64,000 nucleotides of DNA from Histomonas meleagridis (taxonomy: Eukaryota > Parabasalia > Tritrichomonadida > Dientamoebidae): assembly GCA_020186115.1 (NCBI GenBank), contig WSYJ01000130.1:1-64000 (forward strand), in the 5' to 3' direction. Of the stretch, positions 11,575 to 20,561 are shown piece by piece. Under the pieces are notes generated by a model. It did not search any database and was not told the DNA's origin. It saw only the letters and a list, made by a program, of their open reading frames with translations. Position numbers and translations under genes: made by a program. The first letter of the stretch is position 1; the number at the start of each line of letters is the position of its first letter.

Positions 11575-12198
11575 TCAAAATGTGTGAACCTTGAGGATTT
11601 GTTGCCAACGGAAGGGGCCAACAATCCAATTGGAAACTGGCATCATGAACTTACTGAACCTAGTGAACCCACTGAACATATTGAACATATTGTACCAATT
11701 AAGGACTGAACAAAATAAAGGGATTAACTTATGTCGCAAAACGAGACCTGTGTAGCCAACGGAACCAAATTCATCTTCAATCTTCTTTGTTTCCAAATTT
11801 CTCAATACTGAAATTAATAAAATATTTAAATTAAAGAAAATGTTTGACGAGCGGAGACGCGAAGGCTGATAAGGGTTTTTGTTCCTTCTGATCGTTCCGA
11901 GTACAATCAAAATATTTCTTCGTTTTAAATATTTATTAATACTTTCTGTTGATAATTTATTCCTTGTTACACTTACATTTGAATACATCAAATAAATATA
12001 CAATATGTTCTTATCTAAAAATATATAAATTTCAATAAGCAATAATAATAAACTATTAAGATTGAGATTGAGATTAAGATTAAGAATTGTTAAAATCTTC
12101 AAATTAATGAGATCTAAAACAAAGAAGTTGTTTGATTTACAAATACGCGAAGGCTGATAGGGTTTTTTGTTCCTTCTGATCATATTTGATGAAACCAA
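11575..12198 (-). CDS. 3' reading frame of unit 1 (probable continuation of the element protein)
   Basis: A 207-codon frame overlapping the end of the 668-codon frame by 62 bases in another register. It starts with RRNKKPYQPSRICKSNNFF and contains a second RRNKNPYQPSRLRSSNIFF, both variants of the motif that ends the upstream frame. Units 1 and 2 differ by one A in a run near 12200, just at the overlap, so the two frames were probably one. The rest is Asn/Leu/Ile-rich with no recognised domain. It could be a 3' tail of the protein or mere open sequence. Confidence 0.35.
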   Translation of the reverse strand: MVSSNMIRRNKKPYQPSRICKSNNFFVLDLINLKILTILNLNLNLNLNSLLLLLIEIYIFLDKNILYIYLMYSNVSVTRNKLSTESINKYLKRRNILIVLGTIRRNKNPYQPSRLRSSNIFFNLNILLISVLRNLETKKIEDEFGSVGYTGLVLRHKLIPLFCSVLNWYNMFNMFSGFTRFSKFMMPVSNWIVGPFRWQQILKVHTF

Positions 12199-14143
12199 AA
12201 ATGTTACTATGTTTAAGAATGGTAAACAGCTTTGAAGATTGAATAAAATAAATGCTTATTAAAAAAACTAATAAATTGAACAATTTTATAAGTGAGTAAA
12301 ATAGTATAGATAAGAAATAAGGGATAATTGATGTTATAAAGTTAATTCCTAATATAATTATATTTCCAATTCGAATTGTCTGAAGAATTGATATGTCGAG
12401 AAGTGAATTATTTAATAAAGTATATAATAATAATTGAGGTAAAGCGATGAAATTGTCTAATATCAAATAGAATAATGATTTACTAAATCTACAATTACCT
12501 GAAGGCTTAAGGGGTTTTTTGTTCCTTCTATAAGTAATATGTAGAATTAATGATAACCAAATATTCCTTTTAATGTTAAACAATTTCATATATTTTGAAT
12601 TAATTATTATTAAATACTTCGAATTCAACATATGATTAAAAGCTTGAATCGAATAATCAATAAAATTATTAGTTAAAGGATCTGGATCAAGATCGAATAT
12701 ATTAATAAAGGCATCCAGATCCTTAACTAATATTAACTTCTCTTTTAATTTAACTCTAGCCACGCCGTCATCAGTAAATAAGAAACAATAACTTTCCGGG
12801 TGTTGATAATGATAAGTTAATGAATTAAGTAAGTTAAAAGTGAATAATATATTATGAGATTTGAAGTTTTGATAATTAATTATAATATTGAAACATTTTA
12901 ACATATCAGTCAAATTTTTAATATTTGTAATTTCATTGTCGTTATAATTATTATTGTCATTAATATTATTTATCATATGATTCTCATCAGAATTTTCATT
13001 AACTTTCATTTTTTGATTTTCTTTAATCTCTGCTTTATTAGACTCCAGATCTTTATGCTCATCATTGTCCTTAATATCTAAAGAACTATTGAACTGCGAC
13101 CTTACTGTCAAGTAGCATTGTAGATATAAAGAAATTAAGAAAGATATTGATTCATTAGATGTAAAAGACCCAAGAACATCTCTTTCATATAAAAACGATG
13201 AATACGTCTTTTCAGTTTGTCTTTCATTAATCATCTTGATTACAGCAAGATTCTTTTGTTTAAGGTTCACATGTTCGTTATTAAAAATATCTTTAATTTC
13301 CTCATCAATATTCTCAAATAAATTGGGTGTATTAGCAAATATTTCTCGGAAAGATTCAATATTCATGTTTGAACTAATTGTATATTTAATCGAATCATGT
13401 GTATCAAATAAATATCTTGAGTTATATTTCAAACCATGTAAATAATCAATCAAAAGTCTTGAAACATTAATGATTTTAGAAATAAAATCATAATCTTCAC
13501 TTAAATTAATAATAATATTTGAATAAGTAATATAAAATTTAGCAATGCTTCTATAATATTTCGTTTTATGATTAAAAATGTTAACTGGTTGAAAATTCTT
13601 ATAATATAATAAATTTTGGTTAAAGAAAAGATTAAGATTTATAACATTATTATCAATTTCATATTGTGTAAGTTTGAATGGTTCTAAACTAACATCTAAT
13701 CTAAGACATTTATCTTGATCAATAATACAATGACCTCTCTGAATAATTAAGCAATCTAGATTTGAAATATAAACAGGTAAATAGACACTAATATTCGGGT
13801 CAGCACTAATTATAATTGATGAAGGTAATGGTTTGTTGCCAACATTAAATGGGTACCATTTGTCAGGACGATAATGTAGATTTTTTAAAAGTAGGATTTC
13901 GTATTGAAAAGGACGGCCATGGTCGATGGACCGAAAAGGGTAAAATCTTTGTTCTTCTATCTCGACTCCTGAGGGTAATCCTGAGACATCAAGCATATGA
14001 TTAATGAGTAATGGCTGAGTATAGTGTGGCAAAGGGGTAGACTTAATGAATTGTGGTAAATAATTAGGTATGCATTTCGAAGAATTTGCTATGTTTTGAT
14101 CAAAAAAGTATATTATCTTGTTGTGTAGATGGTCTTGAATCAT
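12137..14143 (-). CDS. Short-element protein of unknown function (unit 1)
   Basis: A 668-residue frame without recognisable catalytic domain. Residues about 70-160 hold the domain shared with the long elements (FQYEILLLKNLHYRP, then IIISADPNISVYL, then IIQRGHCIIDQ). The middle is rich in Asn, Ile and Lys and has a charged tract around KENQKMKVNENSDENHM. Towards the C-terminus comes YRRNKKPLKPSGNCRFSK, a motif recurring twice further downstream in other frames, followed by a strongly hydrophobic stretch (about residues 580-640). Comparison with unit 2 shows one extra T in a run at about 14103, which throws the true N-terminus (MNFFTQSF, from 14189) out of frame; the ATG at 14143 is therefore probably artificial. 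Whether the frame is expressed is unknown. Confidence 0.5.
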   Translation of the reverse strand: MIQDHLHNKIIYFFDQNIANSSKCIPNYLPQFIKSTPLPHYTQPLLINHMLDVSGLPSGVEIEEQRFYPFRSIDHGRPFQYEILLLKNLHYRPDKWYPFNVGNKPLPSSIIISADPNISVYLPVYISNLDCLIIQRGHCIIDQDKCLRLDVSLEPFKLTQYEIDNNVINLNLFFNQNLLYYKNFQPVNIFNHKTKYYRSIAKFYITYSNIIINLSEDYDFISKIINVSRLLIDYLHGLKYNSRYLFDTHDSIKYTISSNMNIESFREIFANTPNLFENIDEEIKDIFNNEHVNLKQKNLAVIKMINERQTEKTYSSFLYERDVLGSFTSNESISFLISLYLQCYLTVRSQFNSSLDIKDNDEHKDLESNKAEIKENQKMKVNENSDENHMINNINDNNNYNDNEITNIKNLTDMLKCFNIIINYQNFKSHNILFTFNLLNSLTYHYQHPESYCFLFTDDGVARVKLKEKLILVKDLDAFINIFDLDPDPLTNNFIDYSIQAFNHMLNSKYLIIINSKYMKLFNIKRNIWLSLILHITYRRNKKPLKPSGNCRFSKSLFYLILDNFIALPQLLLYTLLNNSLLDISILQTIRIGNIIILGINFITSIIPYFLSILFYSLIKLFNLLVFLISIYFIQSSKLFTILKHSNIFGFIKYDQKEQKTLSAFAYL

Positions 14144-14176
14144 ATTTTCGATTTTCAGCGTGTAAAAATGACTGTG

Positions 14177-14191
14177 TAAAAAAATTCATTC
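14177..14191 (-). terminator. Candidate Pol III terminator supplied by unit 1
   Basis: Seven Ts in a row on the minus strand at 14178-14184, starting eight bases after the last base of tRNA-Asn and lying inside unit 1. Pol III normally stops at four or more Ts. Units 3 and 4 also begin with T-runs two bases after the tRNA-end copy. Confidence 0.6.
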
Positions 14192-14264
14192 TCCTCCCGT
14201 GTGGCTCGAACACACGACTTCCAGATTAACAGTCTGACACTCTAACCAACTGAGTTAGGGAGGA
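14192..14264 (-). tRNA. tRNA-Asn (anticodon GTT)
   Basis: A 73-base cloverleaf on the minus strand: acceptor TCCTCCC pairs with GGGAGGA, D stem ACTC with GAGT around AGTTGGTTA, anticodon stem TCAGA with TCTGG around loop CTGTTAA (anticodon GTT), variable AAGTC, T stem GTGTG with CACAC around TTCGAGC. No intron and no encoded CCA. The D-loop GGTT and T-loop TTCGA regions supply the internal A and B boxes. The gene is complete even though a mobile unit begins at its last base, so insertion recreates the tRNA 3' end. Confidence 0.97.
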
Positions 14265-14618
14265 AGCCTGTAGATATTTAAATAATTATTATATAATAAT
14301 TATTTTAATTATCATTTTTTAAAATCATTTTATTTATGAATTTTAACAATAATTTTTTTTGTTAATAACGCATTTTTATTCCAATGAATTTTTTGATATA
14401 TTAAAAATTATGATTAAAATTTTAATTATGTTGATTTTTAAATTTATTTATCTTAATGCACTTGCAATTTTCTGATATTATTTTTAAAACAAATATTGTA
14501 TATCATATTTGAATTTTTTTATACTTTTATAATAAGTTATATTAAATAGGTTTAGTTGATACATAAAATTATATTTCTATGATTTAAAAATAATAAAATA
14601 TTTTTGCAAAGTACACAT
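14265..14618. other. AT-rich spacer between tRNA-Asn and FAD synthetase gene
   Basis: Very AT-rich sequence with T- and A-runs; it covers the upstream flank of the tRNA and the downstream flank of the FAD synthetase gene. I see no gene or repeat. Confidence 0.6.
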
Positions 14619-15314
14619 TCATCGCTTTAAATCATTAACTGCTGGTGGCTTTGCACGTGTTCCTTTGATTCTTCCGGCTCTTTCATACATTTCATCAGAT
14701 AAGAACTTTGCATGTAGATATGATCCTTTTCCGTCTTTTAGCATCGGATTCGGACTTGTATCCAGTGTTGAGCCAATTGATGTGTATCCTCGCTCGTAAA
14801 GTTTGCAAACAGGTAAATTTAATGTTTCAATGTAGTTCCATATTTCATTATAACTCCATTTTAGAAGAGGGTGTATACGTATAGCACTAGGCCAACCTTC
14901 AGATGTGTGTTGAAAGAAGTTGATAGACTTTCCTTCGGGATCATTTCCACGAACACCAATAAACAAAGCTTTTGTACTATGTGTTTCTATAGCTTTCGAA
15001 AGACCTTCAATGATGCTATTACAGTGAACGTGTGACATTTTTATTTTCCAATAACTTTCAGCTTCTTTGAAATAATCTAGCATTTCTGGGAATTCATGGT
15101 TATTTTGAAAATGAAAATATGTAATATGATCGTTAATGTTATTAGCCATTTTGTATCTTGAAATTAAATCCAAAAGAACAACTGAATCTTTTCCTCCATT
15201 AAAACAAACGCCAATATATCCTTGATACTTTTTTAGTGCTTGTGCTATTACAGATATTGATTCCTGAATCTTTAGGAAAGATGATTTTGGGAAGGCTACA
15301 TTACTTGAGAACAT
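14619..15314 (-). CDS. FAD synthetase (FMN adenylyltransferase), PAPS-reductase fold
   Basis: A 231-residue protein of the eukaryotic FAD1/FLAD1 synthetase domain, which makes FAD from FMN and ATP. The PP-loop FNGGKDS (residues 38-44) binds ATP phosphates. The region IGVRGNDPEG (about 118-127), followed by WPSAIRIHPLLKWSYNEIW and the C-terminal GYTSIGSTLDTSPNP, matches the family blocks TDP, R-x-NP-x-L-x-WSY and GYTSLGS-NT-PNP. There is no molybdopterin-binding domain, so it is of the short, single-domain type. The start is the first ATG of the frame. The PAPS reductase family shares this fold, but the TSIGS block points to FAD synthetase. Cytosolic by lack of a leader. Confidence 0.88.
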   Translation of the reverse strand: MFSSNVAFPKSSFLKIQESISVIAQALKKYQGYIGVCFNGGKDSVVLLDLISRYKMANNINDHITYFHFQNNHEFPEMLDYFKEAESYWKIKMSHVHCNSIIEGLSKAIETHSTKALFIGVRGNDPEGKSINFFQHTSEGWPSAIRIHPLLKWSYNEIWNYIETLNLPVCKLYERGYTSIGSTLDTSPNPMLKDGKGSYLHAKFLSDEMYERAGRIKGTRAKPPAVNDLKR

Positions 15315-15607
15315 TAAAATCTTTGCTGTGGTCGATAACGATCAAATTGAACACAATTATCAACCAAAGCTTTTCGATGCAGCAGAATGTTTCTCTTCTT
15401 GTTGAGACATTTCACATCATTCTCATTCCGATCTCATCAAAAATGTCCATGTGCCAAAGCAAAAACTTTAGAAATTTTATTTTACGCAATCTCAAAACTG
15501 TGTCTAAATCAGATAAAAGAAGAAAACAAACAAATTCATTAAAACTTTAAATCTGTCCAATAATTGGAGAACTCATAAAAATTCAAGTAAAGCATATCAA
15601 TGCATGT

Positions 15608-16738
15608 TTAGAAGCACTTGCGGTGGACAATTCCTGGACCAGCTTCGTTGTATTCGTCACGTGTGATAACCATTTGTGGGAATGTGGCGAGGGAAGCAAG
15701 GATAGAGCCACCGATCCAAACTGCGTACTTACGTTCTGGTGGGGCGACGACTTTGATCTTCATTGTTGGTGGTGCGAGGCGGACCATTTCCTTCTCCATA
15801 CGTTCTGGGAGACCTTCGAACATTGTGGTACCACCAGAGAGAACAATGTTAGCGTAGAGATCCTTACGGACATCGATATCGCATGCCATGATGGAGTTGA
15901 AGAGGGTTTGGTCAATACCTTCGAATTCGAAGCCGTTGAAGTGTGGCTTGAAAAGAAGTTCTGGGCACCTGAAGCGCTCGTTGGCGATGGTGATGACGTT
16001 ACCATCTGGAAGTGTGTATGAGATGTCGCATTCGGATGTTGTGGCGGCCTTGTTCATTTCTTCATCGAAATCAAGAGCGACATATGCGTGCTTCTCCTTG
16101 ATATCACGAACAATTTCCTTTTCGGCGGATGTTGTGAAGGTGTAACCACGTTCGTTAAGGATCTTTTGGAGGTAGGCTGTGAGATCACGACCGGCGAGGT
16201 TGATACGCATGATGGCGTGTGGAAGGGAGTAGCCTTCGTAGATTGGAACTGTGTGGGAAACACCATCACCTGCATCGAAAACGATACCGGTTGTACGACC
16301 TGAGGAGTAAAGGGAAAGAACGGCTTGGATACCAACATAGAATGCTGGAACGTTGAATGTTTCGAATTGGAGTTGGATCATCTTTTCACGGTTGGCCTTT
16401 GGGTTCATTGGGGCTTCTGTAAGAAGAACTGGGTGTTCAGCTGGGTCAACACGTAATTCGTTGTAGAAAGTGTGGTGCCAGATCTTTTCCATATCGTCCC
16501 AGTTGGTAACGATACCGTGTTCAATTGGGTACTTGAGGATGAGGATACCTGCCTTAGCGCATGCTTCATCACCAACATATGTATCCTTGTTTTGACCACC
16601 GGCGATTGTTTGGACATACTTTGGACGACCAACAATTGATGGGAAAACTGAGCGTGGTGCTTCATCACCAGCGAAACCAGCCTTGCACATACCAGAACCA
16701 TTATCGATAACTAATGTTTGAACTTCGTCTTCAGCCAT
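15608..16738 (-). CDS. Actin
   Basis: A 376-residue conventional actin, of normal family length. Start chosen at [19 protein letters not shown] (16738) rather than upstream in-frame codons, because it gives the conserved N-terminus and sits behind an initiator sequence at 16743-16751. All main blocks are present: [62 protein letters not shown], the phosphate loop [31 protein letters not shown] and C-terminal HRKCF. Codon use is much more GC-rich than that of neighbours, as expected for a very highly expressed protist gene; this also creates several long but meaningless open frames on the other strand. Confidence 0.98.
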   Translation of the reverse strand: MAEDEVQTLVIDNGSGMCKAGFAGDEAPRSVFPSIVGRPKYVQTIAGGQNKDTYVGDEACAKAGILILKYPIEHGIVTNWDDMEKIWHHTFYNELRVDPAEHPVLLTEAPMNPKANREKMIQLQFETFNVPAFYVGIQAVLSLYSSGRTTGIVFDAGDGVSHTVPIYEGYSLPHAIMRINLAGRDLTAYLQKILNERGYTFTTSAEKEIVRDIKEKHAYVALDFDEEMNKAATTSECDISYTLPDGNVITIANERFRCPELLFKPHFNGFEFEGIDQTLFNSIMACDIDVRKDLYANIVLSGGTTMFEGLPERMEKEMVRLAPPTMKIKVVAPPERKYAVWIGGSILASLATFPQMVITRDEYNEAGPGIVHRKCF

Positions 16739-16742
16739 TAGA

Positions 16743-16751
16743 TGAAAGTGA
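16743..16751 (-). promoter_or_regulatory. Inr-like initiator of actin gene
   Basis: Minus-strand TCACTTTCA four bases before the ATG. Trichomonad core promoters use a TCA(+1)-pyrimidine initiator a few bases before the start codon; this matches in sequence and position. Confidence 0.55.
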
Positions 16752-16789
16752 AATGAAATCCATTTTTTGAATGAGCGGACAAATTTCAC

Positions 16790-17214
16790 ATTTTTCGATT
16801 GTCATTTTGGTGCACCCCCGCATTCAAAAAGCAAAACAAGAAAATGGTTTCTGTGAAATTTGTGAAGGATAACCAACGGTTGTTGTACACTATTTCAACG
16901 GTTTGAGGGTTGAATAAAAATTAAATTGATTCATTTCTTGATAAATTAAAAAATTAATACGAAATATTGGATGAAATTAAAATTATGTATCAAAAATGAT
17001 TTTATTGTCAATATGTTCTAAAGATAATTTATTTTTTAAAAAAAATTTAATACTCTAAACATATAATACTCTTTACGATTGATTAACGCATCATGAGACC
17101 TGAGTTTTGATAATGAAAATAATTCGATTCTTGAAATAAGAAAATTTCCGTTTGGCATAATTAAAACCTCACAAAAAAAATGACAGCTTCTGAGTGTTTT
17201 CAGGTAACATTGGA
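16790..17214. promoter_or_regulatory. Actin upstream region with two AACGGT (Myb-type) motifs
   Basis: The divergent spacer between actin and the OCA-like gene. AACGGT occurs at 16875-16880 and 16897-16902, about 140-160 bases before the actin start. AACGG is a core bound by Myb factors, and in Trichomonas such motifs are known promoter elements. The remainder is AT-rich without other signals that I can name. Confidence 0.35.
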
Positions 17215-17832
17215 ATGAAACCAAGATTAATTCCCCCTTTTCGTTTTGCATATGTTGAAAAAGACTTATTTAGAGGATCATACCCTGTTGCCCTCAATTT
17301 CGATTTCTTAAGGACATTACATTTAAAGACAATTGTTTCTCTTATTCCAAATCCTATAGATCCAGATCTCAAAAAATTCTGTGAAGATGAAAATATTACA
17401 AATCATACTTACATTGTTCCTAAATTTACAGATCAAATTGTTATGACCTCAACAACAATTACTGAAATAATTAACATTATGTGTGATAAACAGAATTTTC
17501 CTTTATATATACATTCAACAAATGGTGCTCATAATACAGGACTTGTTATAATGTGTCTCCGTAAACTTCAAATGTGGAGCATCAATGCAACACTCAATGA
17601 ATTTAATCAATTTGTAGATTCTCCAGAAAGTTGCGAAGAAGAGTTTGTAAACAATTTCAAAGCAACATTCGAATTGTCACAAAATCGACCGGCTTGGCTG
17701 CAACATTTGGCTGGAAAGAAATCACATCCAACATTAAGGGTTCTTATTATTGGAGAAGAATCAACTGATGATGATGAAGATGATATGTACTCAGATGATG
17801 ACCAAGCGGATAAGCAAGTTTCCAAAACTTGA
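17215..17832 (+). CDS. OCA/SIW14-type dual-specificity phosphatase homologue, catalytically dead
   Basis: A 205-residue protein. IPPFRFAYVEKDLFRGSYPVALNFDFLRTLHLKTIVSLIP is split across the classical opening of the plant-fungal atypical phosphatases (SIW14, OCA1/2/4/6), which act on inositol pyrophosphates or stress signalling. The active loop should read HCxxGxxRTG; here it is HSTNGAHNTG (residues 100-109), so both the nucleophilic Cys and the phosphate-binding Arg are lost (Ser and Asn). It is therefore a pseudophosphatase, as several yeast OCA proteins are thought to be. The C-terminus is acidic (DDDEDDMYSDDD). Start set at the first ATG; the frame is open a little further upstream without ATG. 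Confidence 0.8.
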   Translation: MKPRLIPPFRFAYVEKDLFRGSYPVALNFDFLRTLHLKTIVSLIPNPIDPDLKKFCEDENITNHTYIVPKFTDQIVMTSTTITEIINIMCDKQNFPLYIHSTNGAHNTGLVIMCLRKLQMWSINATLNEFNQFVDSPESCEEEFVNNFKATFELSQNRPAWLQHLAGKKSHPTLRVLIIGEESTDDDEDDMYSDDDQADKQVSKT

Positions 17833-18333
17833 TTCAATTGCCTATAAGTTTCATAAAGCATTACATTTGTGAAATAGTATTTCTTTTTGAGAACAATTAA
17901 GCATAAATTTTTATGTTATCAAAACAGGGTTAATTCACCAGCGAATATGTTTCAAAATATTTTAATTATCAGAGAGTTTTTAAGGGGAATGTATTTATAC
18001 CGTTTTTTATTATATGATGATGAAAAGTATTTCATCTGAAAGCTTTATCATTATCGATTTCATCTTGACTAATATGAATAATTATTCTCTCATAATTCGT
18101 ATTCATATCCCTGTTGACATTTCTTATTAAATATTATCAAATCATAAGACATGGTTTTTTATTTCAGAAAAAAATTGCGGTGAGTAATCATCGGAATTTT
18201 TTATAGGATGGTGAGTACCTTATGTACAATTTTGATGGGTTCAGCAAAATAGGCTGAAGGCCTTCTGCCGAACTACTCTATTTTTTTCACATGGAAGGAA
18301 TTTTATAAAATAGAGTCCACATCGCAGCGTTTT
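17833..18333. other. Spacer before the glycosyltransferase-like gene
   Basis: AT-rich spacer. A small inverted repeat (TAGGCTGAAGGCC... GCCTTCTGCC) near 18250-18273 could form a hairpin. No gene is seen. Confidence 0.4.
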
Positions 18334-20103
18334 TTGAATACAAATCTCAATCCAAGACGATCAATTTCAACACAAAAATCAAACCGTCGTTATAAAAATA
18401 CGATAAGTATTCAATCTGTTCATTATTCTTCGAGGCAACCAAAAATTCTGATCCGAACTTTGCTAAAACCTTGTTACACTAAACTTTTTGATATAAAAAA
18501 GTGGTTTTGCTTTCAAATCCTATGGCTTTTTGACTCAGTGCTACAGTTTTAATTACCTCACCTTTTACAAATATTGCAGAAAACACAAGATCCTATTACA
18601 AAAATACCAACTAAACTCGGTATTTTTTATCATCTTAGTAATGTTTTTACTGTTTTATTTATAATACTTTTGTTTTATTATATGTTTACAATTGAATATA
18701 AACCCATGCTATTTTCTGGTAATCTTTATTCTAGAATCACAATTTCGGTAGGGATTGATCTCAATGATGAAATATCTTTAAATCTATATGATGATTTAAA
18801 ATATATTCAAACTTTATCATCCTTTGCAATTATAAGAAATAAATCGTTACTTTTAATTAATCATACATACAATATAACTTTTACTACGTATCCAGACACA
18901 GGTTATCTTGCTCTTCAAAATGCCGTATATTCTTTAAAAATGCCTGATTATATTTTATATATCAATAGTTCAAATGTTAACTACATGCCAAATAATGCTT
19001 GGATTGAATCATCAATCAATAATCTTTGTGTAAATGATTCTGATATTCTTTTTGGTGGTTCTACCATATTTCAAAATAAAACAGTTGGTATTGGTGTTGC
19101 TATAATTAAAGCTTCACTAGTTCGAGAAATTCTTTATTATACTAATTCCACTTATTCTTCAACACCGCCATTACTTTTGTTTTCATTAATGCCTAACAAC
19201 CAAATTCATATACTTTATAATATTTTTGAAGGAATGAAACCATTACAAAATTATAATTATATTCATAAAATAGAAAATCTTATACATCAACATTGTGCTC
19301 ATATAAAAAAAGAAAAAAATTATACACTTGCAACCATATTGCCTCTTTTTTTAAGACAAAATATTTATGAGTATATTAAAATATATGAAAAAGAATTATA
19401 TAAAACAAATTATTATGTAATAGTTCAATGTGAAAATCGATTTAATCTTAATTTAGAACAACTAAAGATAAACATAAATTACCGTGTACCAATATATCAT
19501 ATATGGTGTTATAATTGGAAGCCTTTATTTATGTTTCCTGTTTATATTTCAGGTATGTTGCCAGCTGATTTTATTATGCGTTATGATGATGATCAATATC
19601 CAATTGGTATTCAAACACAAAAAATTCTTTCAAATTTTTTAGATAAAGATGATGTTATTATTGGGTTACATTCTTATGAAGATACAAGAATTAAATGGAA
19701 TACTTCTATTTTCATTCCTTTTTGTGGAAAACCTGATCATGTTGCATCACCTATGATGTATAGACCTATAAATGCTAAAATTTCTGCTAGAGTTCAAGCT
19801 ATTACATTTGCTCATGGTGAAGATATGTATTTATCAATGTCTTCTCATGTTTTATGTGGAACAAAGCTGATTTCTAAATCTTTAAAATTTAAAATGTTTG
19901 GAAATGATGGATTAAATCATGAAAGTGATCCACAAATGAAAAAGGCTAAAGGCCATCAAAAATCATCACATTTTATGTACCAAATATATAATCATTTTAG
20001 AAGAGATGCTTTATATATACCTGCATGTTTCAGAAAGGATAAAGCAGCTTCCAGAGGAAATTTCTCTTTAATAGAATTTAAGCATACTAACTTTTTTGAA
20101 TAA
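18334..20103 (+). CDS. Type II membrane protein, glycosyltransferase-like; 5' end interrupted by one stop
   Basis: The clear coding part (18574-20103, about 509 codons) starts without ATG and has one membrane anchor near its N-terminus (VFTVLFIILLFYYMF), then a large outside or lumenal domain with many N-x-S/T sites. The sequence MRYDDDQYPI (about residue 335) offers an Asp triad like the DxD metal site of nucleotide-sugar glycosyltransferases, and the fold order suits a Golgi enzyme. The same frame is open upstream from 18334 and is broken only by a single TAA (18550-18552). Either the gene is a pseudogene with one stop, or the start is unusual; no in-frame ATG lies before the anchor. Family assignment is tentative. 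Confidence 0.5.
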
Positions 20104-20561
20104 TCCTACACATCAATAATAATCATCATTGCTTTTTTTTTTTTATAATTATAATTTCCTTCATAAAACTTGGAGTATTATGAAAAATCATATCAAAAAG
20201 TTATAATTAGAAAGCGAATATAAATAAATTACACAAAGATGTTTATTTATCTTTAATTTAAAATTTATTAAATTTATGGCTATTGCTTGTTTAAAGAGAA
20301 AAAAATTATAAAGTCATTGACGTTTAATATGCTAATACATAAATTTTGTTTGATTATACACTACTCCAACTTAACCAAAAAATAGATGATAATAAAATTT
20401 TATTATAATGGATATATTAAATGAATTTTTGTAAATAAATTTTTACAAGTTGTTATAGCAATTGCCTTCAGTCAAAGGTGAAATGACCGCAACGGAAGGT
20501 TGGAAATTGAATGATGTTGATGAGATAACCGTCACATAATCATAAAAGTGACACTCTGAAA
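20104..20561. promoter_or_regulatory. Spacer with candidate NDP kinase promoter
   Basis: AT-rich spacer. Close to the NDP kinase start lie AACGG (20491-20495) and an Inr-like TCACATAATCA (20532-20542), 20-30 bases before the ATG. Nothing else is evident. Confidence 0.35.

Larger units (their letters stand above)
11519..14191 (-). mobile_element. Unit 1: short element lacking RT, next to tRNA-Asn
   Basis: A 2.67-kb unit inserted directly after the 3' end of the tRNA-Asn gene. It holds a 668-codon frame (12137-14143) and a further frame of about 200 codons (11575-12198). Three copies of a minus-strand motif that begins AGAAGGAACAAAAACCC and encodes RRNKxPxxPS lie near 11860-11893, 12147-12180 and 12504-12529. 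There is no RT domain. It shares its 5' protein domain, its target and its terminal 3' bases with the long units 3 and 4. As the least decayed copy and the one touching the intact tRNA it is probably the latest insertion. Confidence 0.85.

Noticed and set aside
15618..16303. Several long open frames antisense or out of frame to actin
   Set aside because: They arise from the GC-rich, biased codons of actin; none has a domain, and actin itself is unmistakable.
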